NCBI RefSeq assembly: GCF_026210795.1
Contig: NC_089448.1
Span: forward strand, 310,001 to 374,000
Direction: 5' to 3'
DNA: 64,000 nt
Origin: Rhizophagus irregularis
Taxonomy: Eukaryota > Glomeromycota > Glomeromycetes > Glomerales > Glomeraceae
Position numbers and translations under genes: made by a program. This document shows positions 43,468-54,062 of this stretch, piece after piece. The first letter of the stretch is position 1, and every line of letters starts with the position of its first letter. The notes under the pieces were generated by a model. The model searched no databases, was not told the DNA's origin, and was given only the letters and a program-made list of their open reading frames with translations.

Positions 43468-43489
43468 TTTTACGCCAAATACTTGATTT
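43468..43489 (-). promoter_or_regulatory. Upstream dyad motif of F-box gene 5
   Basis: ACGCCAAATACTTGATTT then AAC, about 160-180 bases before the ATG. It is followed by CATCATGTGTTACATGCTGT and AGCATATGA, the second inverted pair. Confidence 0.45.
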
Positions 43490-43539
43490 AACAGATGTTT
43501 GTATCACCTGCATCATGTGTTACATGCTGTAGCATATGA

Positions 43540-44280
43540 AAGTCATGACGTAATTTTTTCTTTTTTTTTTTTACAAGCGTAAACGCATTTCTTTATTAAA
43601 TAAAGTGCAATAACAAAGCAAATTGTATAAAAGATCTTTTAAGTGATGTTATTGTAAAAAAAAAAATGACTTCAATTTATAAATATTCAAATTGTTGATC
43701 TCTCCTTTATAAATAAGTTTCGTTAAAATAAAATTTTTTTTTAAATCCAGCTTTTTCTTAAATAAAATGAAGACTTTTTCTATTTATAATGAGTAAATTT
43801 AGTATAGAGAAATGGCAGATTTCGGTTTATTATAAGTTAAAATAGTAAAATAGCAAAAATTTAAGGGAATTGCTAAACGTGTCCTGGGCGGGGATTTTTT
43901 CCAAATATGTCACATGATGTACAATATATAGAGCAAAATTTATTAATCGGATCTTTTTAACTTAGCTAATTTTTGATCGGCTAAACTTAAGATTTTATCG
44001 CAAAAGATATTAAAAAAAAAAATTTTGCAAACATATTTATTCAAAATAATCTCATCTAATGAAATTTTATTTGCAAATATTAAAATTTGAGTTACACATT
44101 TACGATTTTAAAGAAAAAAATCATCATATTTTTAATAAAGTGTTACAAATAAAAGAAACAATAACAATAAATAAAAAGATAAGTAAATTACAATGATCAA
44201 GAAGAAAGATGCTAATAAAAAATGAAATAACAATGAAGTAATGGAAGGTAATAGAAGATGAAAGGGAGTAAAAAAGAGTA
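43540..44280. other. No gene seen
   Basis: AT-rich sequence with A and T runs between the F-box gene 5 upstream region and a purine minisatellite. Confidence 0.4.
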
Positions 44281-44289
44281 GTGAGAAGT

Positions 44290-44720
44290 GATAGGAGACA
44301 AAAAGAATAAATATGGCATGATGGTAGATGAAGAGGAGTGATGGGAGACGAAAAGGAGTGATGGAAGACGAAAAGGAGTGATGGAAGACGAAAAGGAGTG
44401 ATGGAAGACGAAAGGGAGTGATGGAAGACGAAAAGGAGTGATGGGAGACGAAAAGGAGTGATGTGAGACGAAAAGGAGTGATGGAAGACGAAAAGGAGTG
44501 ATAGGAGACGAAAGGAGTGATGAGAGACGAAAAGGAGTGATGGGAGACGAAAGGAGTGATGGGAAACGAAAAAAGTGATGAGAAGATGAAGAGGAGTAAT
44601 GGGAAGATGAAGAAGAATGATGGGAGATAATGGGAAGATGATGGAAAGATGAAAAGGAGTGATGGGATACGAAAAGGAGTGATGAGATGATGAAGAAGCG
44701 TGATGGAAAGATGAAGAGCA
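44290..44720. repeat. 20-bp purine-rich minisatellite, about 18-20 units
   Basis: The unit is GGAGTGATGGAAGACGAAAA with small changes (GGGAGACGAAAGG, GAAGATGAAGA), strongly purine on the plus strand. The 204-codon minus frame through it (FHHSFSSSITPFRLPSLLFV repeats) is a consequence of the repeat and not a gene. Confidence 0.85.
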
Positions 44721-44999
44721 GAGTGGAATAAAATTTTTTCGTCCATAGTTAGGCCATCAGGTTATGTATTTTTTATCAAAATTTTACTTTGTTGATTTAA
44801 ATTTTGATAATCATATTATTCATATATATATATATGTATTGTAATATATAGCGTTAATTGAAGGAAATTTTCTTAAATTATTTTGAAAAATATTATTGAT
44901 ATTAGAGAAGACATAATAAAATAAATCATTGTCTGAATTCTGAAATTTTATTTGCATATTTTTGCAGGATTTTCAATATCGGGTGTCAATTATACATAT

Positions 45000-45126
45000 A
45001 ATAAGAAAATTTTCACCATCTGACCCCTATATTTCGGACCAAAATCTATTGACCATTAGACATGAAAAAAGAGATTTTTGTATTGTTATGTAATTCTTTA
45101 AAGAATATCTTTATTGAGTTGGACAT
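45000..45126 (-). pseudogene. F-box 5'-end relic C
   Basis: ATG 45124-45126 with the same SNSIKI start. LMVNRFWSEI is partly readable across a stop and a shift. The sequence from 44735 to 45130 parallels 41035-41590 except for the MITE. Confidence 0.6.
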
Positions 45127-45212
45127 TCTTTAATAATGAACTATTTTATAATTAATCTTTATAATTGTAATGGGTATTTTTAGTTTGTTTTTTTAAAAAA
45201 AGAAAGAAACTA

Positions 45213-45645
45213 GCCCTATTCGATCGCATTTTTTAGTCGGTTGTGGTTTAATTTGATTGGCCGGAACTGCTTGCATTTGTTTGCGCGACCGATCTTTTAG
45301 ACCAATATTAGCCCTGTTCAATTCAAGATCGTATCGCTCAGATCGGAAAAAAAAATTAACCGATCAAACCGCAGTTACAATTGAGCACAATTTGTATAGC
45401 TCGATCGGATCATATCATAAAAAATAAATATTGTTGGTCGCTGGCACGCGTCACGTTAATCAAAATCGATGGATCGGTTTGACTGACCGCTGATTGTTTT
45501 TTGTAACCAATCATTTAGGGGCACATTTTGCAATCAATCCGGTCGATCTAGAATTGAACAGGGCTATTTTTTAGGTTTTTTGGATCGAACTTTTTCTACC
45601 AATAAGATTGCTTTATTCCTAATAACTGATGATTTTGAACAGGGT
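45213..45645. mobile_element. TA-flanked MITE, outer copy of a nested pair
   Basis: Ends GCCCTATTCGATCG and GAACAGGGT, with TA outside both (45211-45212, 45646-45647). It is interrupted by the younger copy at 45311-45564. It is less AT-rich than its surroundings and contains many GATCGG words in both orientations. Confidence 0.55.
45311..45564. mobile_element. TA-flanked MITE, inner copy, 254 bp
   Basis: Ends GCCCTGTTCAATTCAAGATC and GATCTAGAATTGAACAGGGC (one change in 20), flanked by TA on both sides. The ends resemble those of the outer copy, so one family inserted into itself. TA duplication fits the Tc1/mariner group. Confidence 0.75.
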
Positions 45646-45909
45646 TACTATTTCTTATATAATAAAGAACGGAACCAAACTCCAATCAAATTAAATTGTT
45701 TTGTGCGACTATAATAATGGTTGAATGATGTTTGTGTTTAATCAAATACAAGAACTTTAAACCTACAAATTGTAATGTACTGTATATCAAGTGAAATTTT
45801 GAAAGTTAAAATCATTTATTAAATTTTTAAACTCAATAAAGTGTTTACATATTGTGTTTCTAACAAAAAATACGTTAATTCTAAAATATTGACACTATTA
45901 AGATGTCAT

Positions 45910-47391
45910 TCATATCTTAAGGTCCATATTTACTATATTTGTATAGGAATCATATCTAAAATCTTTGATCACTCCATTATTTTTATATTTATTAATCAAT
46001 GTGACGTAATCATCTCCTTCATAAATAGATTCGGGTGTAAGTACTAAGGAAAGTGCACAACCTTTCCGTGTTTCTAAGAATTTCTCTAAAGTTTCCAAAG
46101 GGAAATCAAAATCACCACAAAATCTAAATTCCTTTATATTGATCGGCGTAGAACTAATTAATATTTCTAATAAATTTTCTCCATTTTCTAAAAAGATTTC
46201 TTGAGTTATGTCTTCATAGCTTATATCAACCATAATTAATATTAATAATTTCAAATTATGACAAATTTTTAGTAATTTTTTAAGTTCAGAAAGATGCTCA
46301 TTCGATGGTGGAAACATAAGTGATAAACATTCAATTGAAGGACAAAATTTATGAATACTACGTATAAAAGTAAGAGAATCTTCATTGAAGTTATCTTCAA
46401 AATCTTCAATTTCATAAGGTTCTAACAAGATTTTCTTTAAATGTCCTCCACTATTTTCAATTATAATAGAAGCTGCTCCTAAATTACCATAATCTATCAT
46501 AAATATTTCAAGATCACGATATACACACTTTTTTAATTGTTCTTTATCAAAGGACTCAAAATTTGCTATCAATGATTTTATTTTATGAAATTTTGGGAAT
46601 ACCTTTGGTGATGAACGACTAATAAATTGAAAGACAATATTTAAATGAATGATATTATTTGCACTTTTTTCTAATGCAAAAAGAATCTCTTTGTAACGGT
46701 CCGATCCAGAAGAATATAAAAGAGACCTATCATCTCTCAATTCAAAATACTTTAGATTTTTCTGAACTCCAATTAATTCGGAAATACCATTATAATTGTT
46801 TATTCTTACATTAGCAATAATGAGTTTCTGTATATATTGACATAGCTGTGCTAATCCATAAAAATATGAAGAATCTACTGACGTATCACATTTTAATTCA
46901 CAAAGTGATTCAAAACGAAGTGTAGCCTCCGGAAAATAAAATATTTGATGTCTAATTGATTTCATATCCAAATACTTTAACTCTGAAAATTTCTTCATAA
47001 AGAGACGATAAAATTCTTGTTGCAAAAGAAATTGATTATAAATTAAAGAAGACCCAATAGAAGTTATAGTGTTTATAGTATTTACATTAATACTACTACA
47101 AAAAGACAAATAATCAAACAAAAGAGTTTGGCATGAAACTAACGGTAATTGAATTCCTCGTCTCGTCAGGAATTCTTTAATATCATCAGATAAATAAGAA
47201 GCAATAATTGTAAATAAATAACTTTTATTATCATAATTAATATCGTTATAACTCCAAGGATTTCTCCATAAAATTGGAATCACGGTTTCACACCAAAGTC
47301 TATTTACCATTAGACATGAAAAGAGAGATTTAGGATCATCTTGTAATTCTTCGAATATTAAGAAAAGAATATGTTTATCGAGTTTGGACAT
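45910..47391 (-). CDS. F-box/LRR-like protein 6 (493 aa)
   Basis: An intact intronless frame. The F-box at residues 3-46 starts LDKHILFLIFEELQDDPKSL, the only copy with DKH here. The body has YFYGLAQLCQYIQKLI, FPKFHKIKSLI (as in gene 3) and FLENGENLLEILI (as in gene 4, with the heptad single). It is therefore mosaic between its neighbours. It is the last gene of the minus-strand array; a LINE-like relic lies just upstream at 47600. Dyad at 47519-47540. Confidence 0.87.
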   Translation of the reverse strand: MSKLDKHILFLIFEELQDDPKSLFSCLMVNRLWCETVIPILWRNPWSYNDINYDNKSYLFTIIASYLSDDIKEFLTRRGIQLPLVSCQTLLFDYLSFCSSINVNTINTITSIGSSLIYNQFLLQQEFYRLFMKKFSELKYLDMKSIRHQIFYFPEATLRFESLCELKCDTSVDSSYFYGLAQLCQYIQKLIIANVRINNYNGISELIGVQKNLKYFELRDDRSLLYSSGSDRYKEILFALEKSANNIIHLNIVFQFISRSSPKVFPKFHKIKSLIANFESFDKEQLKKCVYRDLEIFMIDYGNLGAASIIIENSGGHLKKILLEPYEIEDFEDNFNEDSLTFIRSIHKFCPSIECLSLMFPPSNEHLSELKKLLKICHNLKLLILIMVDISYEDITQEIFLENGENLLEILISSTPINIKEFRFCGDFDFPLETLEKFLETRKGCALSLVLTPESIYEGDDYVTLINKYKNNGVIKDFRYDSYTNIVNMDLKI

Positions 47392-47518
47392 TCTTTATCA
47401 AAATAATTAGTCTTTTATAATTAATTTGTATCCTCAATTATAATTTTTCGTAATATTGAAATATTTAATTGTAAAAAAAAAAAAAGTTTCTTTTTAGAAT
47501 AAATGTGAATGTTTCAAA

Positions 47519-47540
47519 TTTTACGCCAAAAACTTGATTT
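47519..47540 (-). promoter_or_regulatory. Upstream dyad motif of F-box gene 6
   Basis: GCCAAAAACTTGATTTGGC about 130-150 bases before the ATG, directly after GTTTCAAATT. It is followed by CATCATGTGCTAC and TGGTACATGACA. Confidence 0.5.
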
Positions 47541-47599
47541 GGCTAGTATTTATATCATCTACATCATGTGCTACATATTGTGGTACATGACACTGAATA

Positions 47600-48695
47600 G
47601 CATACAAAAAAAAAACTCGTCACTTTTATTAAAATTCCGCAGTAACATATATATTCGAAAACACAAAAATATTTTTTCGAGGAGAGAGGACCACGGGGTG
47701 GCCTCTGACGGGAAACACTCCACATTAACATCAAGACCTTAAGGAAAGATGAACACACCGCACCACTGGGTCCCTTCTCTAGAATATTTTCGAACAGAAG
47801 AGTTTCACTTTCTTGGTGACTTTCTTATTCACGACCCTCCGCCTTTTGAAAATTACTTACCAGGCACCGACACCTATAATGACTTATTACTTATCCACAA
47901 AGTTCACATAAACAACAAGCTCGACTAAACTATATTGGTTTACCAAAAAAGAGTAAAAGTAGTCTATATCGATACCTCCTGACCTTGACGGCTGGTTAGC
48001 TAACACGTTCGTTCATACCTTCGACAAACATCTTTGCACGCAGCATGGTCACGTGCACATCATGACAATCTACTTTTAACGGAAATCTACCATCGCTATT
48101 TGATCGACCTTGGGTTCAAGTAGAACCAATTGAATCACACGCTGACATTTTTGAAATCTCCCATTTAGGTAAAAATTTATACAACAAAAAGAATCTTCCA
48201 GAACGACAACCACGTGATAAATTTAAACTTACATACCACGAAAACCGATTCTGTGCGAATTGCGACACTGGCTTCGACTACTGCACTTACGACAATCCAA
48301 CCTGCAATATAACTACACACCCATCACAGAGTCCCTCGTGAAATATCGGCGGCTCTCGGCCTCCTTTTTTATTTCGTGATGGTAGTTATTATAAAATTTA
48401 TATAGTTATTTTACGCAATATAAATGATAGAAATTTGTTCTGCGTCCGGGTTTCAATTGTAGAGTTTTTTCATTTTTGTTCCTATAGTTATTTATTTTCT
48501 TGTAGCTTTTTTCTCTAGTGTGGGCGAGTCCTTTTCGGAGTGGTCCTCCATTGGTTCTTTAGTTTAGCACACCAGGGTGGGGCTGTCGATTTTGACGGTT
48601 TGGCTCACGGTTATTGTAAATTGCTTTTGGCTTACGCATAGTTTGTCCTTGTAATTTGTTCCGTGGCTTTGTTCACGTGGAATCTAAATATAAAT
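47600..48695 (+). mobile_element. LINE-like relic with G+C-richer body and A-rich tail
   Basis: Composition changes sharply to a more balanced one at about 47690 and back at about 48680. It holds a short ORF (47749-47928), a further decayed frame with Cys-rich residues (FCANCDTGFDYC, then NPTCNI near 48250-48310), a long untranslated-like stretch and a tail AAATATAAATATAAAAATAA. The overall order (ORF remnant, 3' region, A-rich tail) suits a non-LTR element with internal deletion. No reverse transcriptase motif is left. Confidence 0.5.
47749..47928 (+). pseudogene. Truncated ORF of the LINE-like relic (59 codons)
   Basis: The ATG at 47749 opens MNTPHHWVPSLEYFRTEE, continues through HDPPPFENYLPGTDTYND and stops at TAA 47926-47928. 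Downstream the frame remains readable as YIGLPKKSKSSLYRYLLT after the stop. The start pattern resembles a multi-copy Rhizophagus ORF as far as I recall. It is decayed. Confidence 0.5.
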
Positions 48696-48699
48696 ATAA

Positions 48700-48985
48700 A
48701 AATAAAAGCAATCTATATATACGGTGAGTAAAGATAAACGTCATAAAGATGAGAGCCATGGTTACACCAAAACAATTGCAGACGTAAGAAATTCAAAACT
48801 TTAATTCATTAATATTAATAAAAGTGAATTGATTTAGTTTTACTTAACTCCAGTCTGTAAAATTTGAACCAGGCGAAACCTATTGCGAAAAAAAAATTCT
48901 TTCGAAAAATTTATAAATAATTTCATTGAAATATTTTTACAATTGTTAATAATAAATTTAATGTCTATGTATAAGTTAAATTCAT
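48700..48985. repeat. Segmental duplicate of 37360-37700
   Basis: See the partner entry. Best block: TTAACTCCAGTCTGTAAA followed by TTTGAACCAGGCGAAACC. Confidence 0.55.
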
Positions 48986-48989
48986 AATT

Positions 48990-49745
48990 CCACAATGGAA
49001 ATTATTTATTTATGATACTTTGTAATTTTCGAATTAAATTTGCGAGACTATTTATTTCCAACATTAATATTTAAAATTATTATTAGTCTAATTAATGATG
49101 TTTGATCATATTCAATACTTAGGAATCCCCGCACTCTTGTACCAGGTTCGCCTATTATATTTCCCAAATGTTAATTTTTTGTCGCCAAATACTTTAATAA
49201 TTTTTTTCAAACATTTTCGCCAAAAATATATTAAATTGCAAATGATAAAATAATGGGCCATAGCGGAAAGTGAATGAAAGAATGAATGAAAATAAGGCAG
49301 AAGGAAATCAAATCTGATTAAAAATAGATATGTTAAAGTAAATTATAAGTTTGAAATTATATTTTTTAGCGCTTTTTTCATTTATACATTTACAAATTTC
49401 TTTTTATATTTATTAAAGAGATCGAAAAATATTTTCAATAAAATATTAATTACATATATTGACTTATAAATATCTTATCAAAAATTTTTGTTAAAAATAT
49501 TAAACTTTTAAATATTAAATCATAATCTGAAAATTAATATTTAATATCAAAGAGTTTTTATAGACCATTTTTTTATTATTCTTAAAATCCTAACTCAATT
49601 GCTATAATAATTTTAATTCGGCCATTGCTGCTGAAGAATATTTAGTAATCTTGTTCTTTCACAATTATTTATATCTTCTAATTGTTTGGTTCAATTATCC
49701 ATAATTTTAAGTGCAAATTATTCTAGTACTAATACATTCTAGAAT
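48990..49745. other. No gene seen
   Basis: AT-rich. It contains GTCGCCAAATACTTTAAT and TTCGCCAAAAATAT near 49180-49230, partial matches to the F-box dyad, but with no intact gene in the right orientation beside them. Confidence 0.35.
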
Positions 49746-49749
49746 GCAT

Positions 49750-50120
49750 GAATTTGACTTATTTTTATATTTATTAAATAATTTTGCATAATTTCCTCTT
49801 AATTAAGTACTGTCCATTGTAAATATTAAAAGTGGACAATCCTTCCATTTTTTTTAGGAACTCATCCAAAGCTTGCAAAAAGAATTTAAAACTATAAAGA
49901 AATCTGATCCTTTAATAATTTTTCCCCATTTTCTAAAATTAATTTCTTCAGTTAATAGTCTTTCCATTTTTCTTATGTCCAATTACTTCAAATCTGAACA
50001 TTTCCTCATAGGAAGACATATAGAATTTATGCCTTTTGCAAATTCTCTTCCTTCTTTTATAAGTAACGAGGCCTTTTTTCCTATCTTTTATAAGGTTTTT
50101 AATTTCAACTAATTTTTTCT
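49750..50120 (-). pseudogene. F-box/LRR C-terminal relic
   Basis: On the minus strand, pieces such as DIRKMERLLTEEINF, ENGE-like RKWGKIIKGSDFF and CKLWMSS/LDEFLKKMEGLSTFN line up with the C-terminal repeats of the intact paralogues (GENLLEILISST, then LEKFLETWKGCALS). Several shifts and stops are present. It lies outside the six-gene array and extends it to the right. Confidence 0.45.
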
Positions 50121-50184
50121 CTAAATTATCAATTAATTTGACGACTTCTTCATCACGTGGTTTTTTTGCGGGATCACCCTTTAA

Positions 50185-51520
50185 TCAAAATTCGACCCAT
50201 AGGGTTCTCTCAAAAGAAGTTAATTCAGATTCAATCTTATCATAACGTTCAGTAATTTCAGCAACATGATCATCATTACAAGTAAGACCATGTATACGTT
50301 CAGGTTCTTCAGTTTCATTTTCTGTATCAATCATATAGTAAGTTGGAGGAGAAATTAAACGTGCATAAAAATTTTCTAAATTATTTTTAACGATAACCCG
50401 ATCAAATTTTGAACCAGCAGAAGTAGGAGAATTTAGAGACGAAGGACTTGAATATGCGGCAATGTGAAGTTTATTTTCGATCAAAGCAACACGTATATTT
50501 TGAATTGTTAGTAGTAATTTAGCATGCTTTTGCTTTAAAGCTTTCGCAAGTGCGGAATCATCATTTAAAAGATCACTTTCAAATTCAGTTATTTGAGATT
50601 CAACATCTATAACATCACCCATGACCAAATCAGCATCATTATGTTCAATAAGTGTCTTCCTTATTTGAGTTATCTGATTACGCATACTTTCCATTGAACC
50701 GAGTAACTTTAATACACAGAATAACGATCAATAGTAATTTGTGATGAAAGTAGTTTAATACAATTATCCAATCTTGTAAGACGAACATTAAGATTTCTTA
50801 ATTGTTTTTTCATTAAATCAATAACTGTTTGATCTTCATTATCAGTTAAATCTTTTATTGTAGTAATAATTTCATTGGCTTTTTTATCGAGATCAATAAT
50901 TTTATAAGATTTGATCTTTTTTTGAGATTCTGGATAAATCGATTTATGTCATTTATTTTATCATCAATTATAGATGCAAGATTTTGTTCCTCATCGGTCC
51001 ATTCGCGTTTATTAATAAAATCAGGTACTTTTATTTGTTTCAATCGATTTAAAGTAACATTGATCGATTTATCAGCATAATTAGCGGCATCGAACCATCT
51101 TGCTATACGACGATCGTGAGTTAAAGCTTGTTTTTCGGAAGTGACATTACTTTTTAATTCAGGTACGACATTATTAATAATATTATTAATATGATCGAAT
51201 AAATCTTTTTGGGGAACGAAATCTTTCATGATAATGAAAACTTATAATTTCTTTAGAATATACATATTGAACCAATTCTTCAACTGCGACAATTTGGCAT
51301 ACCATTATCTAATAAAGATGATGAAATAACCACACCAGTACAGAAATGTCATTAATAATTCGATAACACCACTACCTAAAGGACTAGGATTGTCACCACC
51401 ACCATCATGTTTCTTTCTAGATATTTTAACACCTTCTAATATTGCTTCAACTTCTTTAATTTCAACTTAAACTTGTTCAACATTTGAAGATAATTCTATT
51501 ACCCATTTTTATTATATTTC
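50185..51520 (-). pseudogene. Decayed helical/coiled-coil cytoskeletal-type gene (possibly KAR9-like)
   Basis: Read on the minus strand the coding order is ELSSNVEQV with a stop, KEVEAILEGVKISRKKHDGG, then after a shift EELVQYVYSKEI. Next comes an open 124-codon piece (51229-50855: FDAANYADKSINVTLNRLK, REWTDEEQNLASIIDDKIND). A shift in an A-run near 50925 leads to IIDLDKKANEIITTIKDL. Another shift near 50710 leads to the 169-codon piece ending at 50185 (MESMRNQITQIRKTLIEH). The whole is helical and charged, like spectrin-type or KAR9-type microtubule-associated proteins. That identification is from general resemblance only. Confidence 0.5.
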
Positions 51521-51529
51521 GATTATTTT

Positions 51530-52305
51530 TGCCTTTTTCTTATGATGAAAAAGTGCCTCCTTAATTAATTTAAGATTGATAGAACGTATATGAAGGGAGA
51601 ATTTAGAAATTCGATTTTTAAATTTAGTTTATGATAGAATATTATAGCATGATATTATTGTATAGCATAGTTACTTTATTATTGAATAAAGAAATATTTT
51701 GTCAACGACTCAACGTGGTGATGACCCACACCACAGGGTTGAGCGTTACAGGTTGACTTTCATATGATGCATTATCATTCGGATAAATAAATTTGCAAAT
51801 AATAAAGAGAAAAAGACTGTTACATTATTAGCAAAAGCCAAATAAAAATGTTCTTTATAAGTAAAAAAATTTTTTTTTTTAAATAAAATAATGCATATAA
51901 AAAAATATATATTTAATATATTTATAATTATATTATACATAACCATTTTTTTTTTAAATTCGATTCCACTCTTGTTATGAAAGAATTTCTTGATTTTAAA
52001 TTGTGTACAAAAATGTTGTAATATAAAAAAAATAATTATGTTTAAATGTTCAAATTTTAATTACTTCTTTAAATATTGGCGATGTAAAATAAGGCATTGT
52101 GACATAAACATTATACTGTATATTATACTTGAATAACTTTATTAGAGAATATCATATAATTAAATACAAATAAGAAATCTCTTTTATACCTTTGAATTCT
52201 TTAAACTAAAAATAAATTAATTTAAATAAAATGCTTTTTTTTGTAAAAAAAAAAATTACATGACGCTCTATCAATTAGATCCTTCTGATTTTTTTGTACT
52301 GGTTG
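51530..52305. other. No gene seen
   Basis: AT-rich flank with a small G+C-richer spot near 51700 (AACGTGGTGATGACCCAC). The short minus frame 51746-51946 is hydrophobic low-complexity sequence. Confidence 0.4.
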
Positions 52306-52415
52306 CCCTATGAAAAATTTTATTCCGTGATTTCTGTAAGAATTCCGTGAATATGATATGATACATTTACGATGGAATAAAATAACACAGATTCACGGAA
52401 TAAATTTTTATAGGG
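52306..52415. mobile_element. CCCTATAAA-type MITE, 110 bp
   Basis: Ends CCCTATGAAAAATTTTATTC and partner, with CCGTG just inside. TTG occurs on both sides (52303-52305, 52416-52418), a clean 3-bp duplication. Same family style as 20786, 21099 and 62081. Confidence 0.75.
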
Positions 52416-52904
52416 TTGAATATTAAACTTGTCAACGAGTCTAGAGAAAAGAAATGTTTAATACTAATATAAAAGAAATATATGTGTGTATTGATATTTT
52501 ACTCATTTGTCTCATTGATGCAATTAGTTTCAATTCGTTAGAATAACGCTCCTTTCTGTGATACTTTTTTATATTCTTTTGACTTGTTACAATTTAAATA
52601 TATAACAATCCATTCATAACGACATTGCATTTCGGAAAATGAAAATTTTTGATATTAATAATTACGTCAAATTTTCAAATTTTCGTTGCTTTAAAATAAT
52701 ATGCGTTACCAAATTCTTTGAAACATGTGAATGAATTATAAGCAAAATGTCATAGTTAAGACATTGTAAATGATCTATTTTTTATTTATAAGTATCAGGA
52801 TTCTACAAGATACAACCCCTATTTAATATATACGTGATATCTAAAAACTAAAATTCTAAACAAATCTTAAGATAAATATTACGTAATATTATTTAGAAAC
52901 AGAT

Positions 52905-53260
52905 TAATTCGATTTCGATTTCAAACAACCATCTGCTTCACACATCGCATAATTCCACCATGAGAAAATGTAATATTATTAATAGGTATCATAATATTGT
53001 TATTGCAAGTATCTTTATTAGTACTCATAAGACATTGATTAATATTAGGAGCTCAATACAATCAGGTTTATTAAAAGATTCTTCATAACATTTTTCTGGA
53101 GTTGTATTTTCAATAGTTTCTATAGTATCCAGAGAAGAAAAGGCATGAATTTCGCCAGAAGTTTTAAATCCAGGATTCCCAGGTTGACAACAAGGAATCA
53201 CAGTTGGAGTTGGAGTTGGAGTTTTACACTTAAATTGATTCAGACATATTTATGCAATAT
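52905..53260 (-). pseudogene. Decayed Cys-rich protein gene
   Basis: The minus-strand frame reads FKCKTPTPTPTVIPCCQPG, then SSLDTIETIENTTPEKCYEE, then KPDCIE. After a one-base shift it reads NINQCLMSTNKDTCNNN, and after another SWWNYAMCEADGCLKSKSN with a stop. Eight or more cysteines and a Thr-Pro linker suggest a secreted or wall-associated protein. The N-terminus with any signal peptide is lost. Confidence 0.45.
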
Positions 53261-53423
53261 AGAATTCTGCTAATACTGGAGATACAAATATATTTACAGC
53301 TACTTTATATAGAAAAATATAATAAAACATAATTACCTACCCTTCTAGTTTGTACCATAATATTTTTCTGTATCTTTGGGAAAAGTATTTAAACAGAAAT
53401 TATAGTAAAATTCATCTTCTAAT

Positions 53424-54047
53424 TCAACTTTCTATATTTTTAAACTTTTCCTGAAGCACAATGCATTGTTCTAAGTCTCTAAAGACCCTAACCCTTCCCA
53501 TCACGTTTAAACCAATCACACCATGTAAGAAACTTAAAATACTCAGTTCATTAATCATTCCTCTTGCGTTTTGCGATTGAACTGGAAATTTGATGGGATC
53601 CAACAACTTTATTACGATATTGACGAGGGTAACTTTCGGTGGTGGTGGATTTCTTGGTGGAAGGTTTGTAATCGCATCCTTTCCCGGATAAATAACTTCT
53701 CTTCCTGGAACTTGTGTAAGAAGCATCTCCAAGAATCTGTTTTCTGCTTCCGTTAATGTCACAAGACCCGGTTCCTTAAAAATTAACAAGCTCGTCAAAC
53801 ATATACATGTACATGAGGTAGAATATAAATTAGTAGATTTACCATTAGATCCCAAGTTAGTAAGCTCATCTTTATAAAACAGCAAGATTTCTTCGTCTAT
53901 TTCGTACGGTCGTCCTTTCGCTTCCCACTTGGCTACTTCAGTCCAATTAACAGTGGCTTTCGACTCCTCTATCAATCTTTTCAATTCTTCATCTGATTCT
54001 TTAGACCACTTAACAGGCACCAATTTTTCTTCTGGTTTGTTAGACAT
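53424..54047 (-). CDS. Small acidic/Trp-motif protein with two possible C-termini
   Basis: The preferred start is the second ATG (54045-54047), giving MSNKPEEKLVPVKWSKESDEE; a first ATG lies 15 bases upstream. The first ~70 residues contain WSKESDEELKRLIEESK and VNWTEVAKWEAKG, weakly like a SANT/Myb repeat. A good GT-AG intron (53775-53842, 68 bases, GTAAAT to TTTTAAG) follows. Unspliced, the frame runs to 53424 (PGLVTLTEAENRFLEML, NPPPPKVTLVNIV, VFRDLEQCIVLQEKF). Spliced, a different frame runs to TAA at 53551 with a basic Ser/Lys/Arg tail ending SIAKRKRND, nuclear-signal-like. Which form is real cannot be settled from sequence. Confidence 0.55.
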   Translation of the reverse strand: MSNKPEEKLVPVKWSKESDEELKRLIEESKATVNWTEVAKWEAKGRPYEIDEEILLFYKDELTNLGSNGKSTNLYSTSCTCICLTSLLIFKEPGLVTLTEAENRFLEMLLTQVPGREVIYPGKDAITNLPPRNPPPPKVTLVNIVIKLLDPIKFPVQSQNARGMINELSILSFLHGVIGLNVMGRVRVFRDLEQCIVLQEKFKNIES

Positions 54048-54062
54048 TTTGATGAAGTTCAT

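Noticed and set aside
44132-44746. 204-codon minus ORF
   Set aside because: The 20-residue periodicity comes from a 20-bp DNA minisatellite; not a protein gene.
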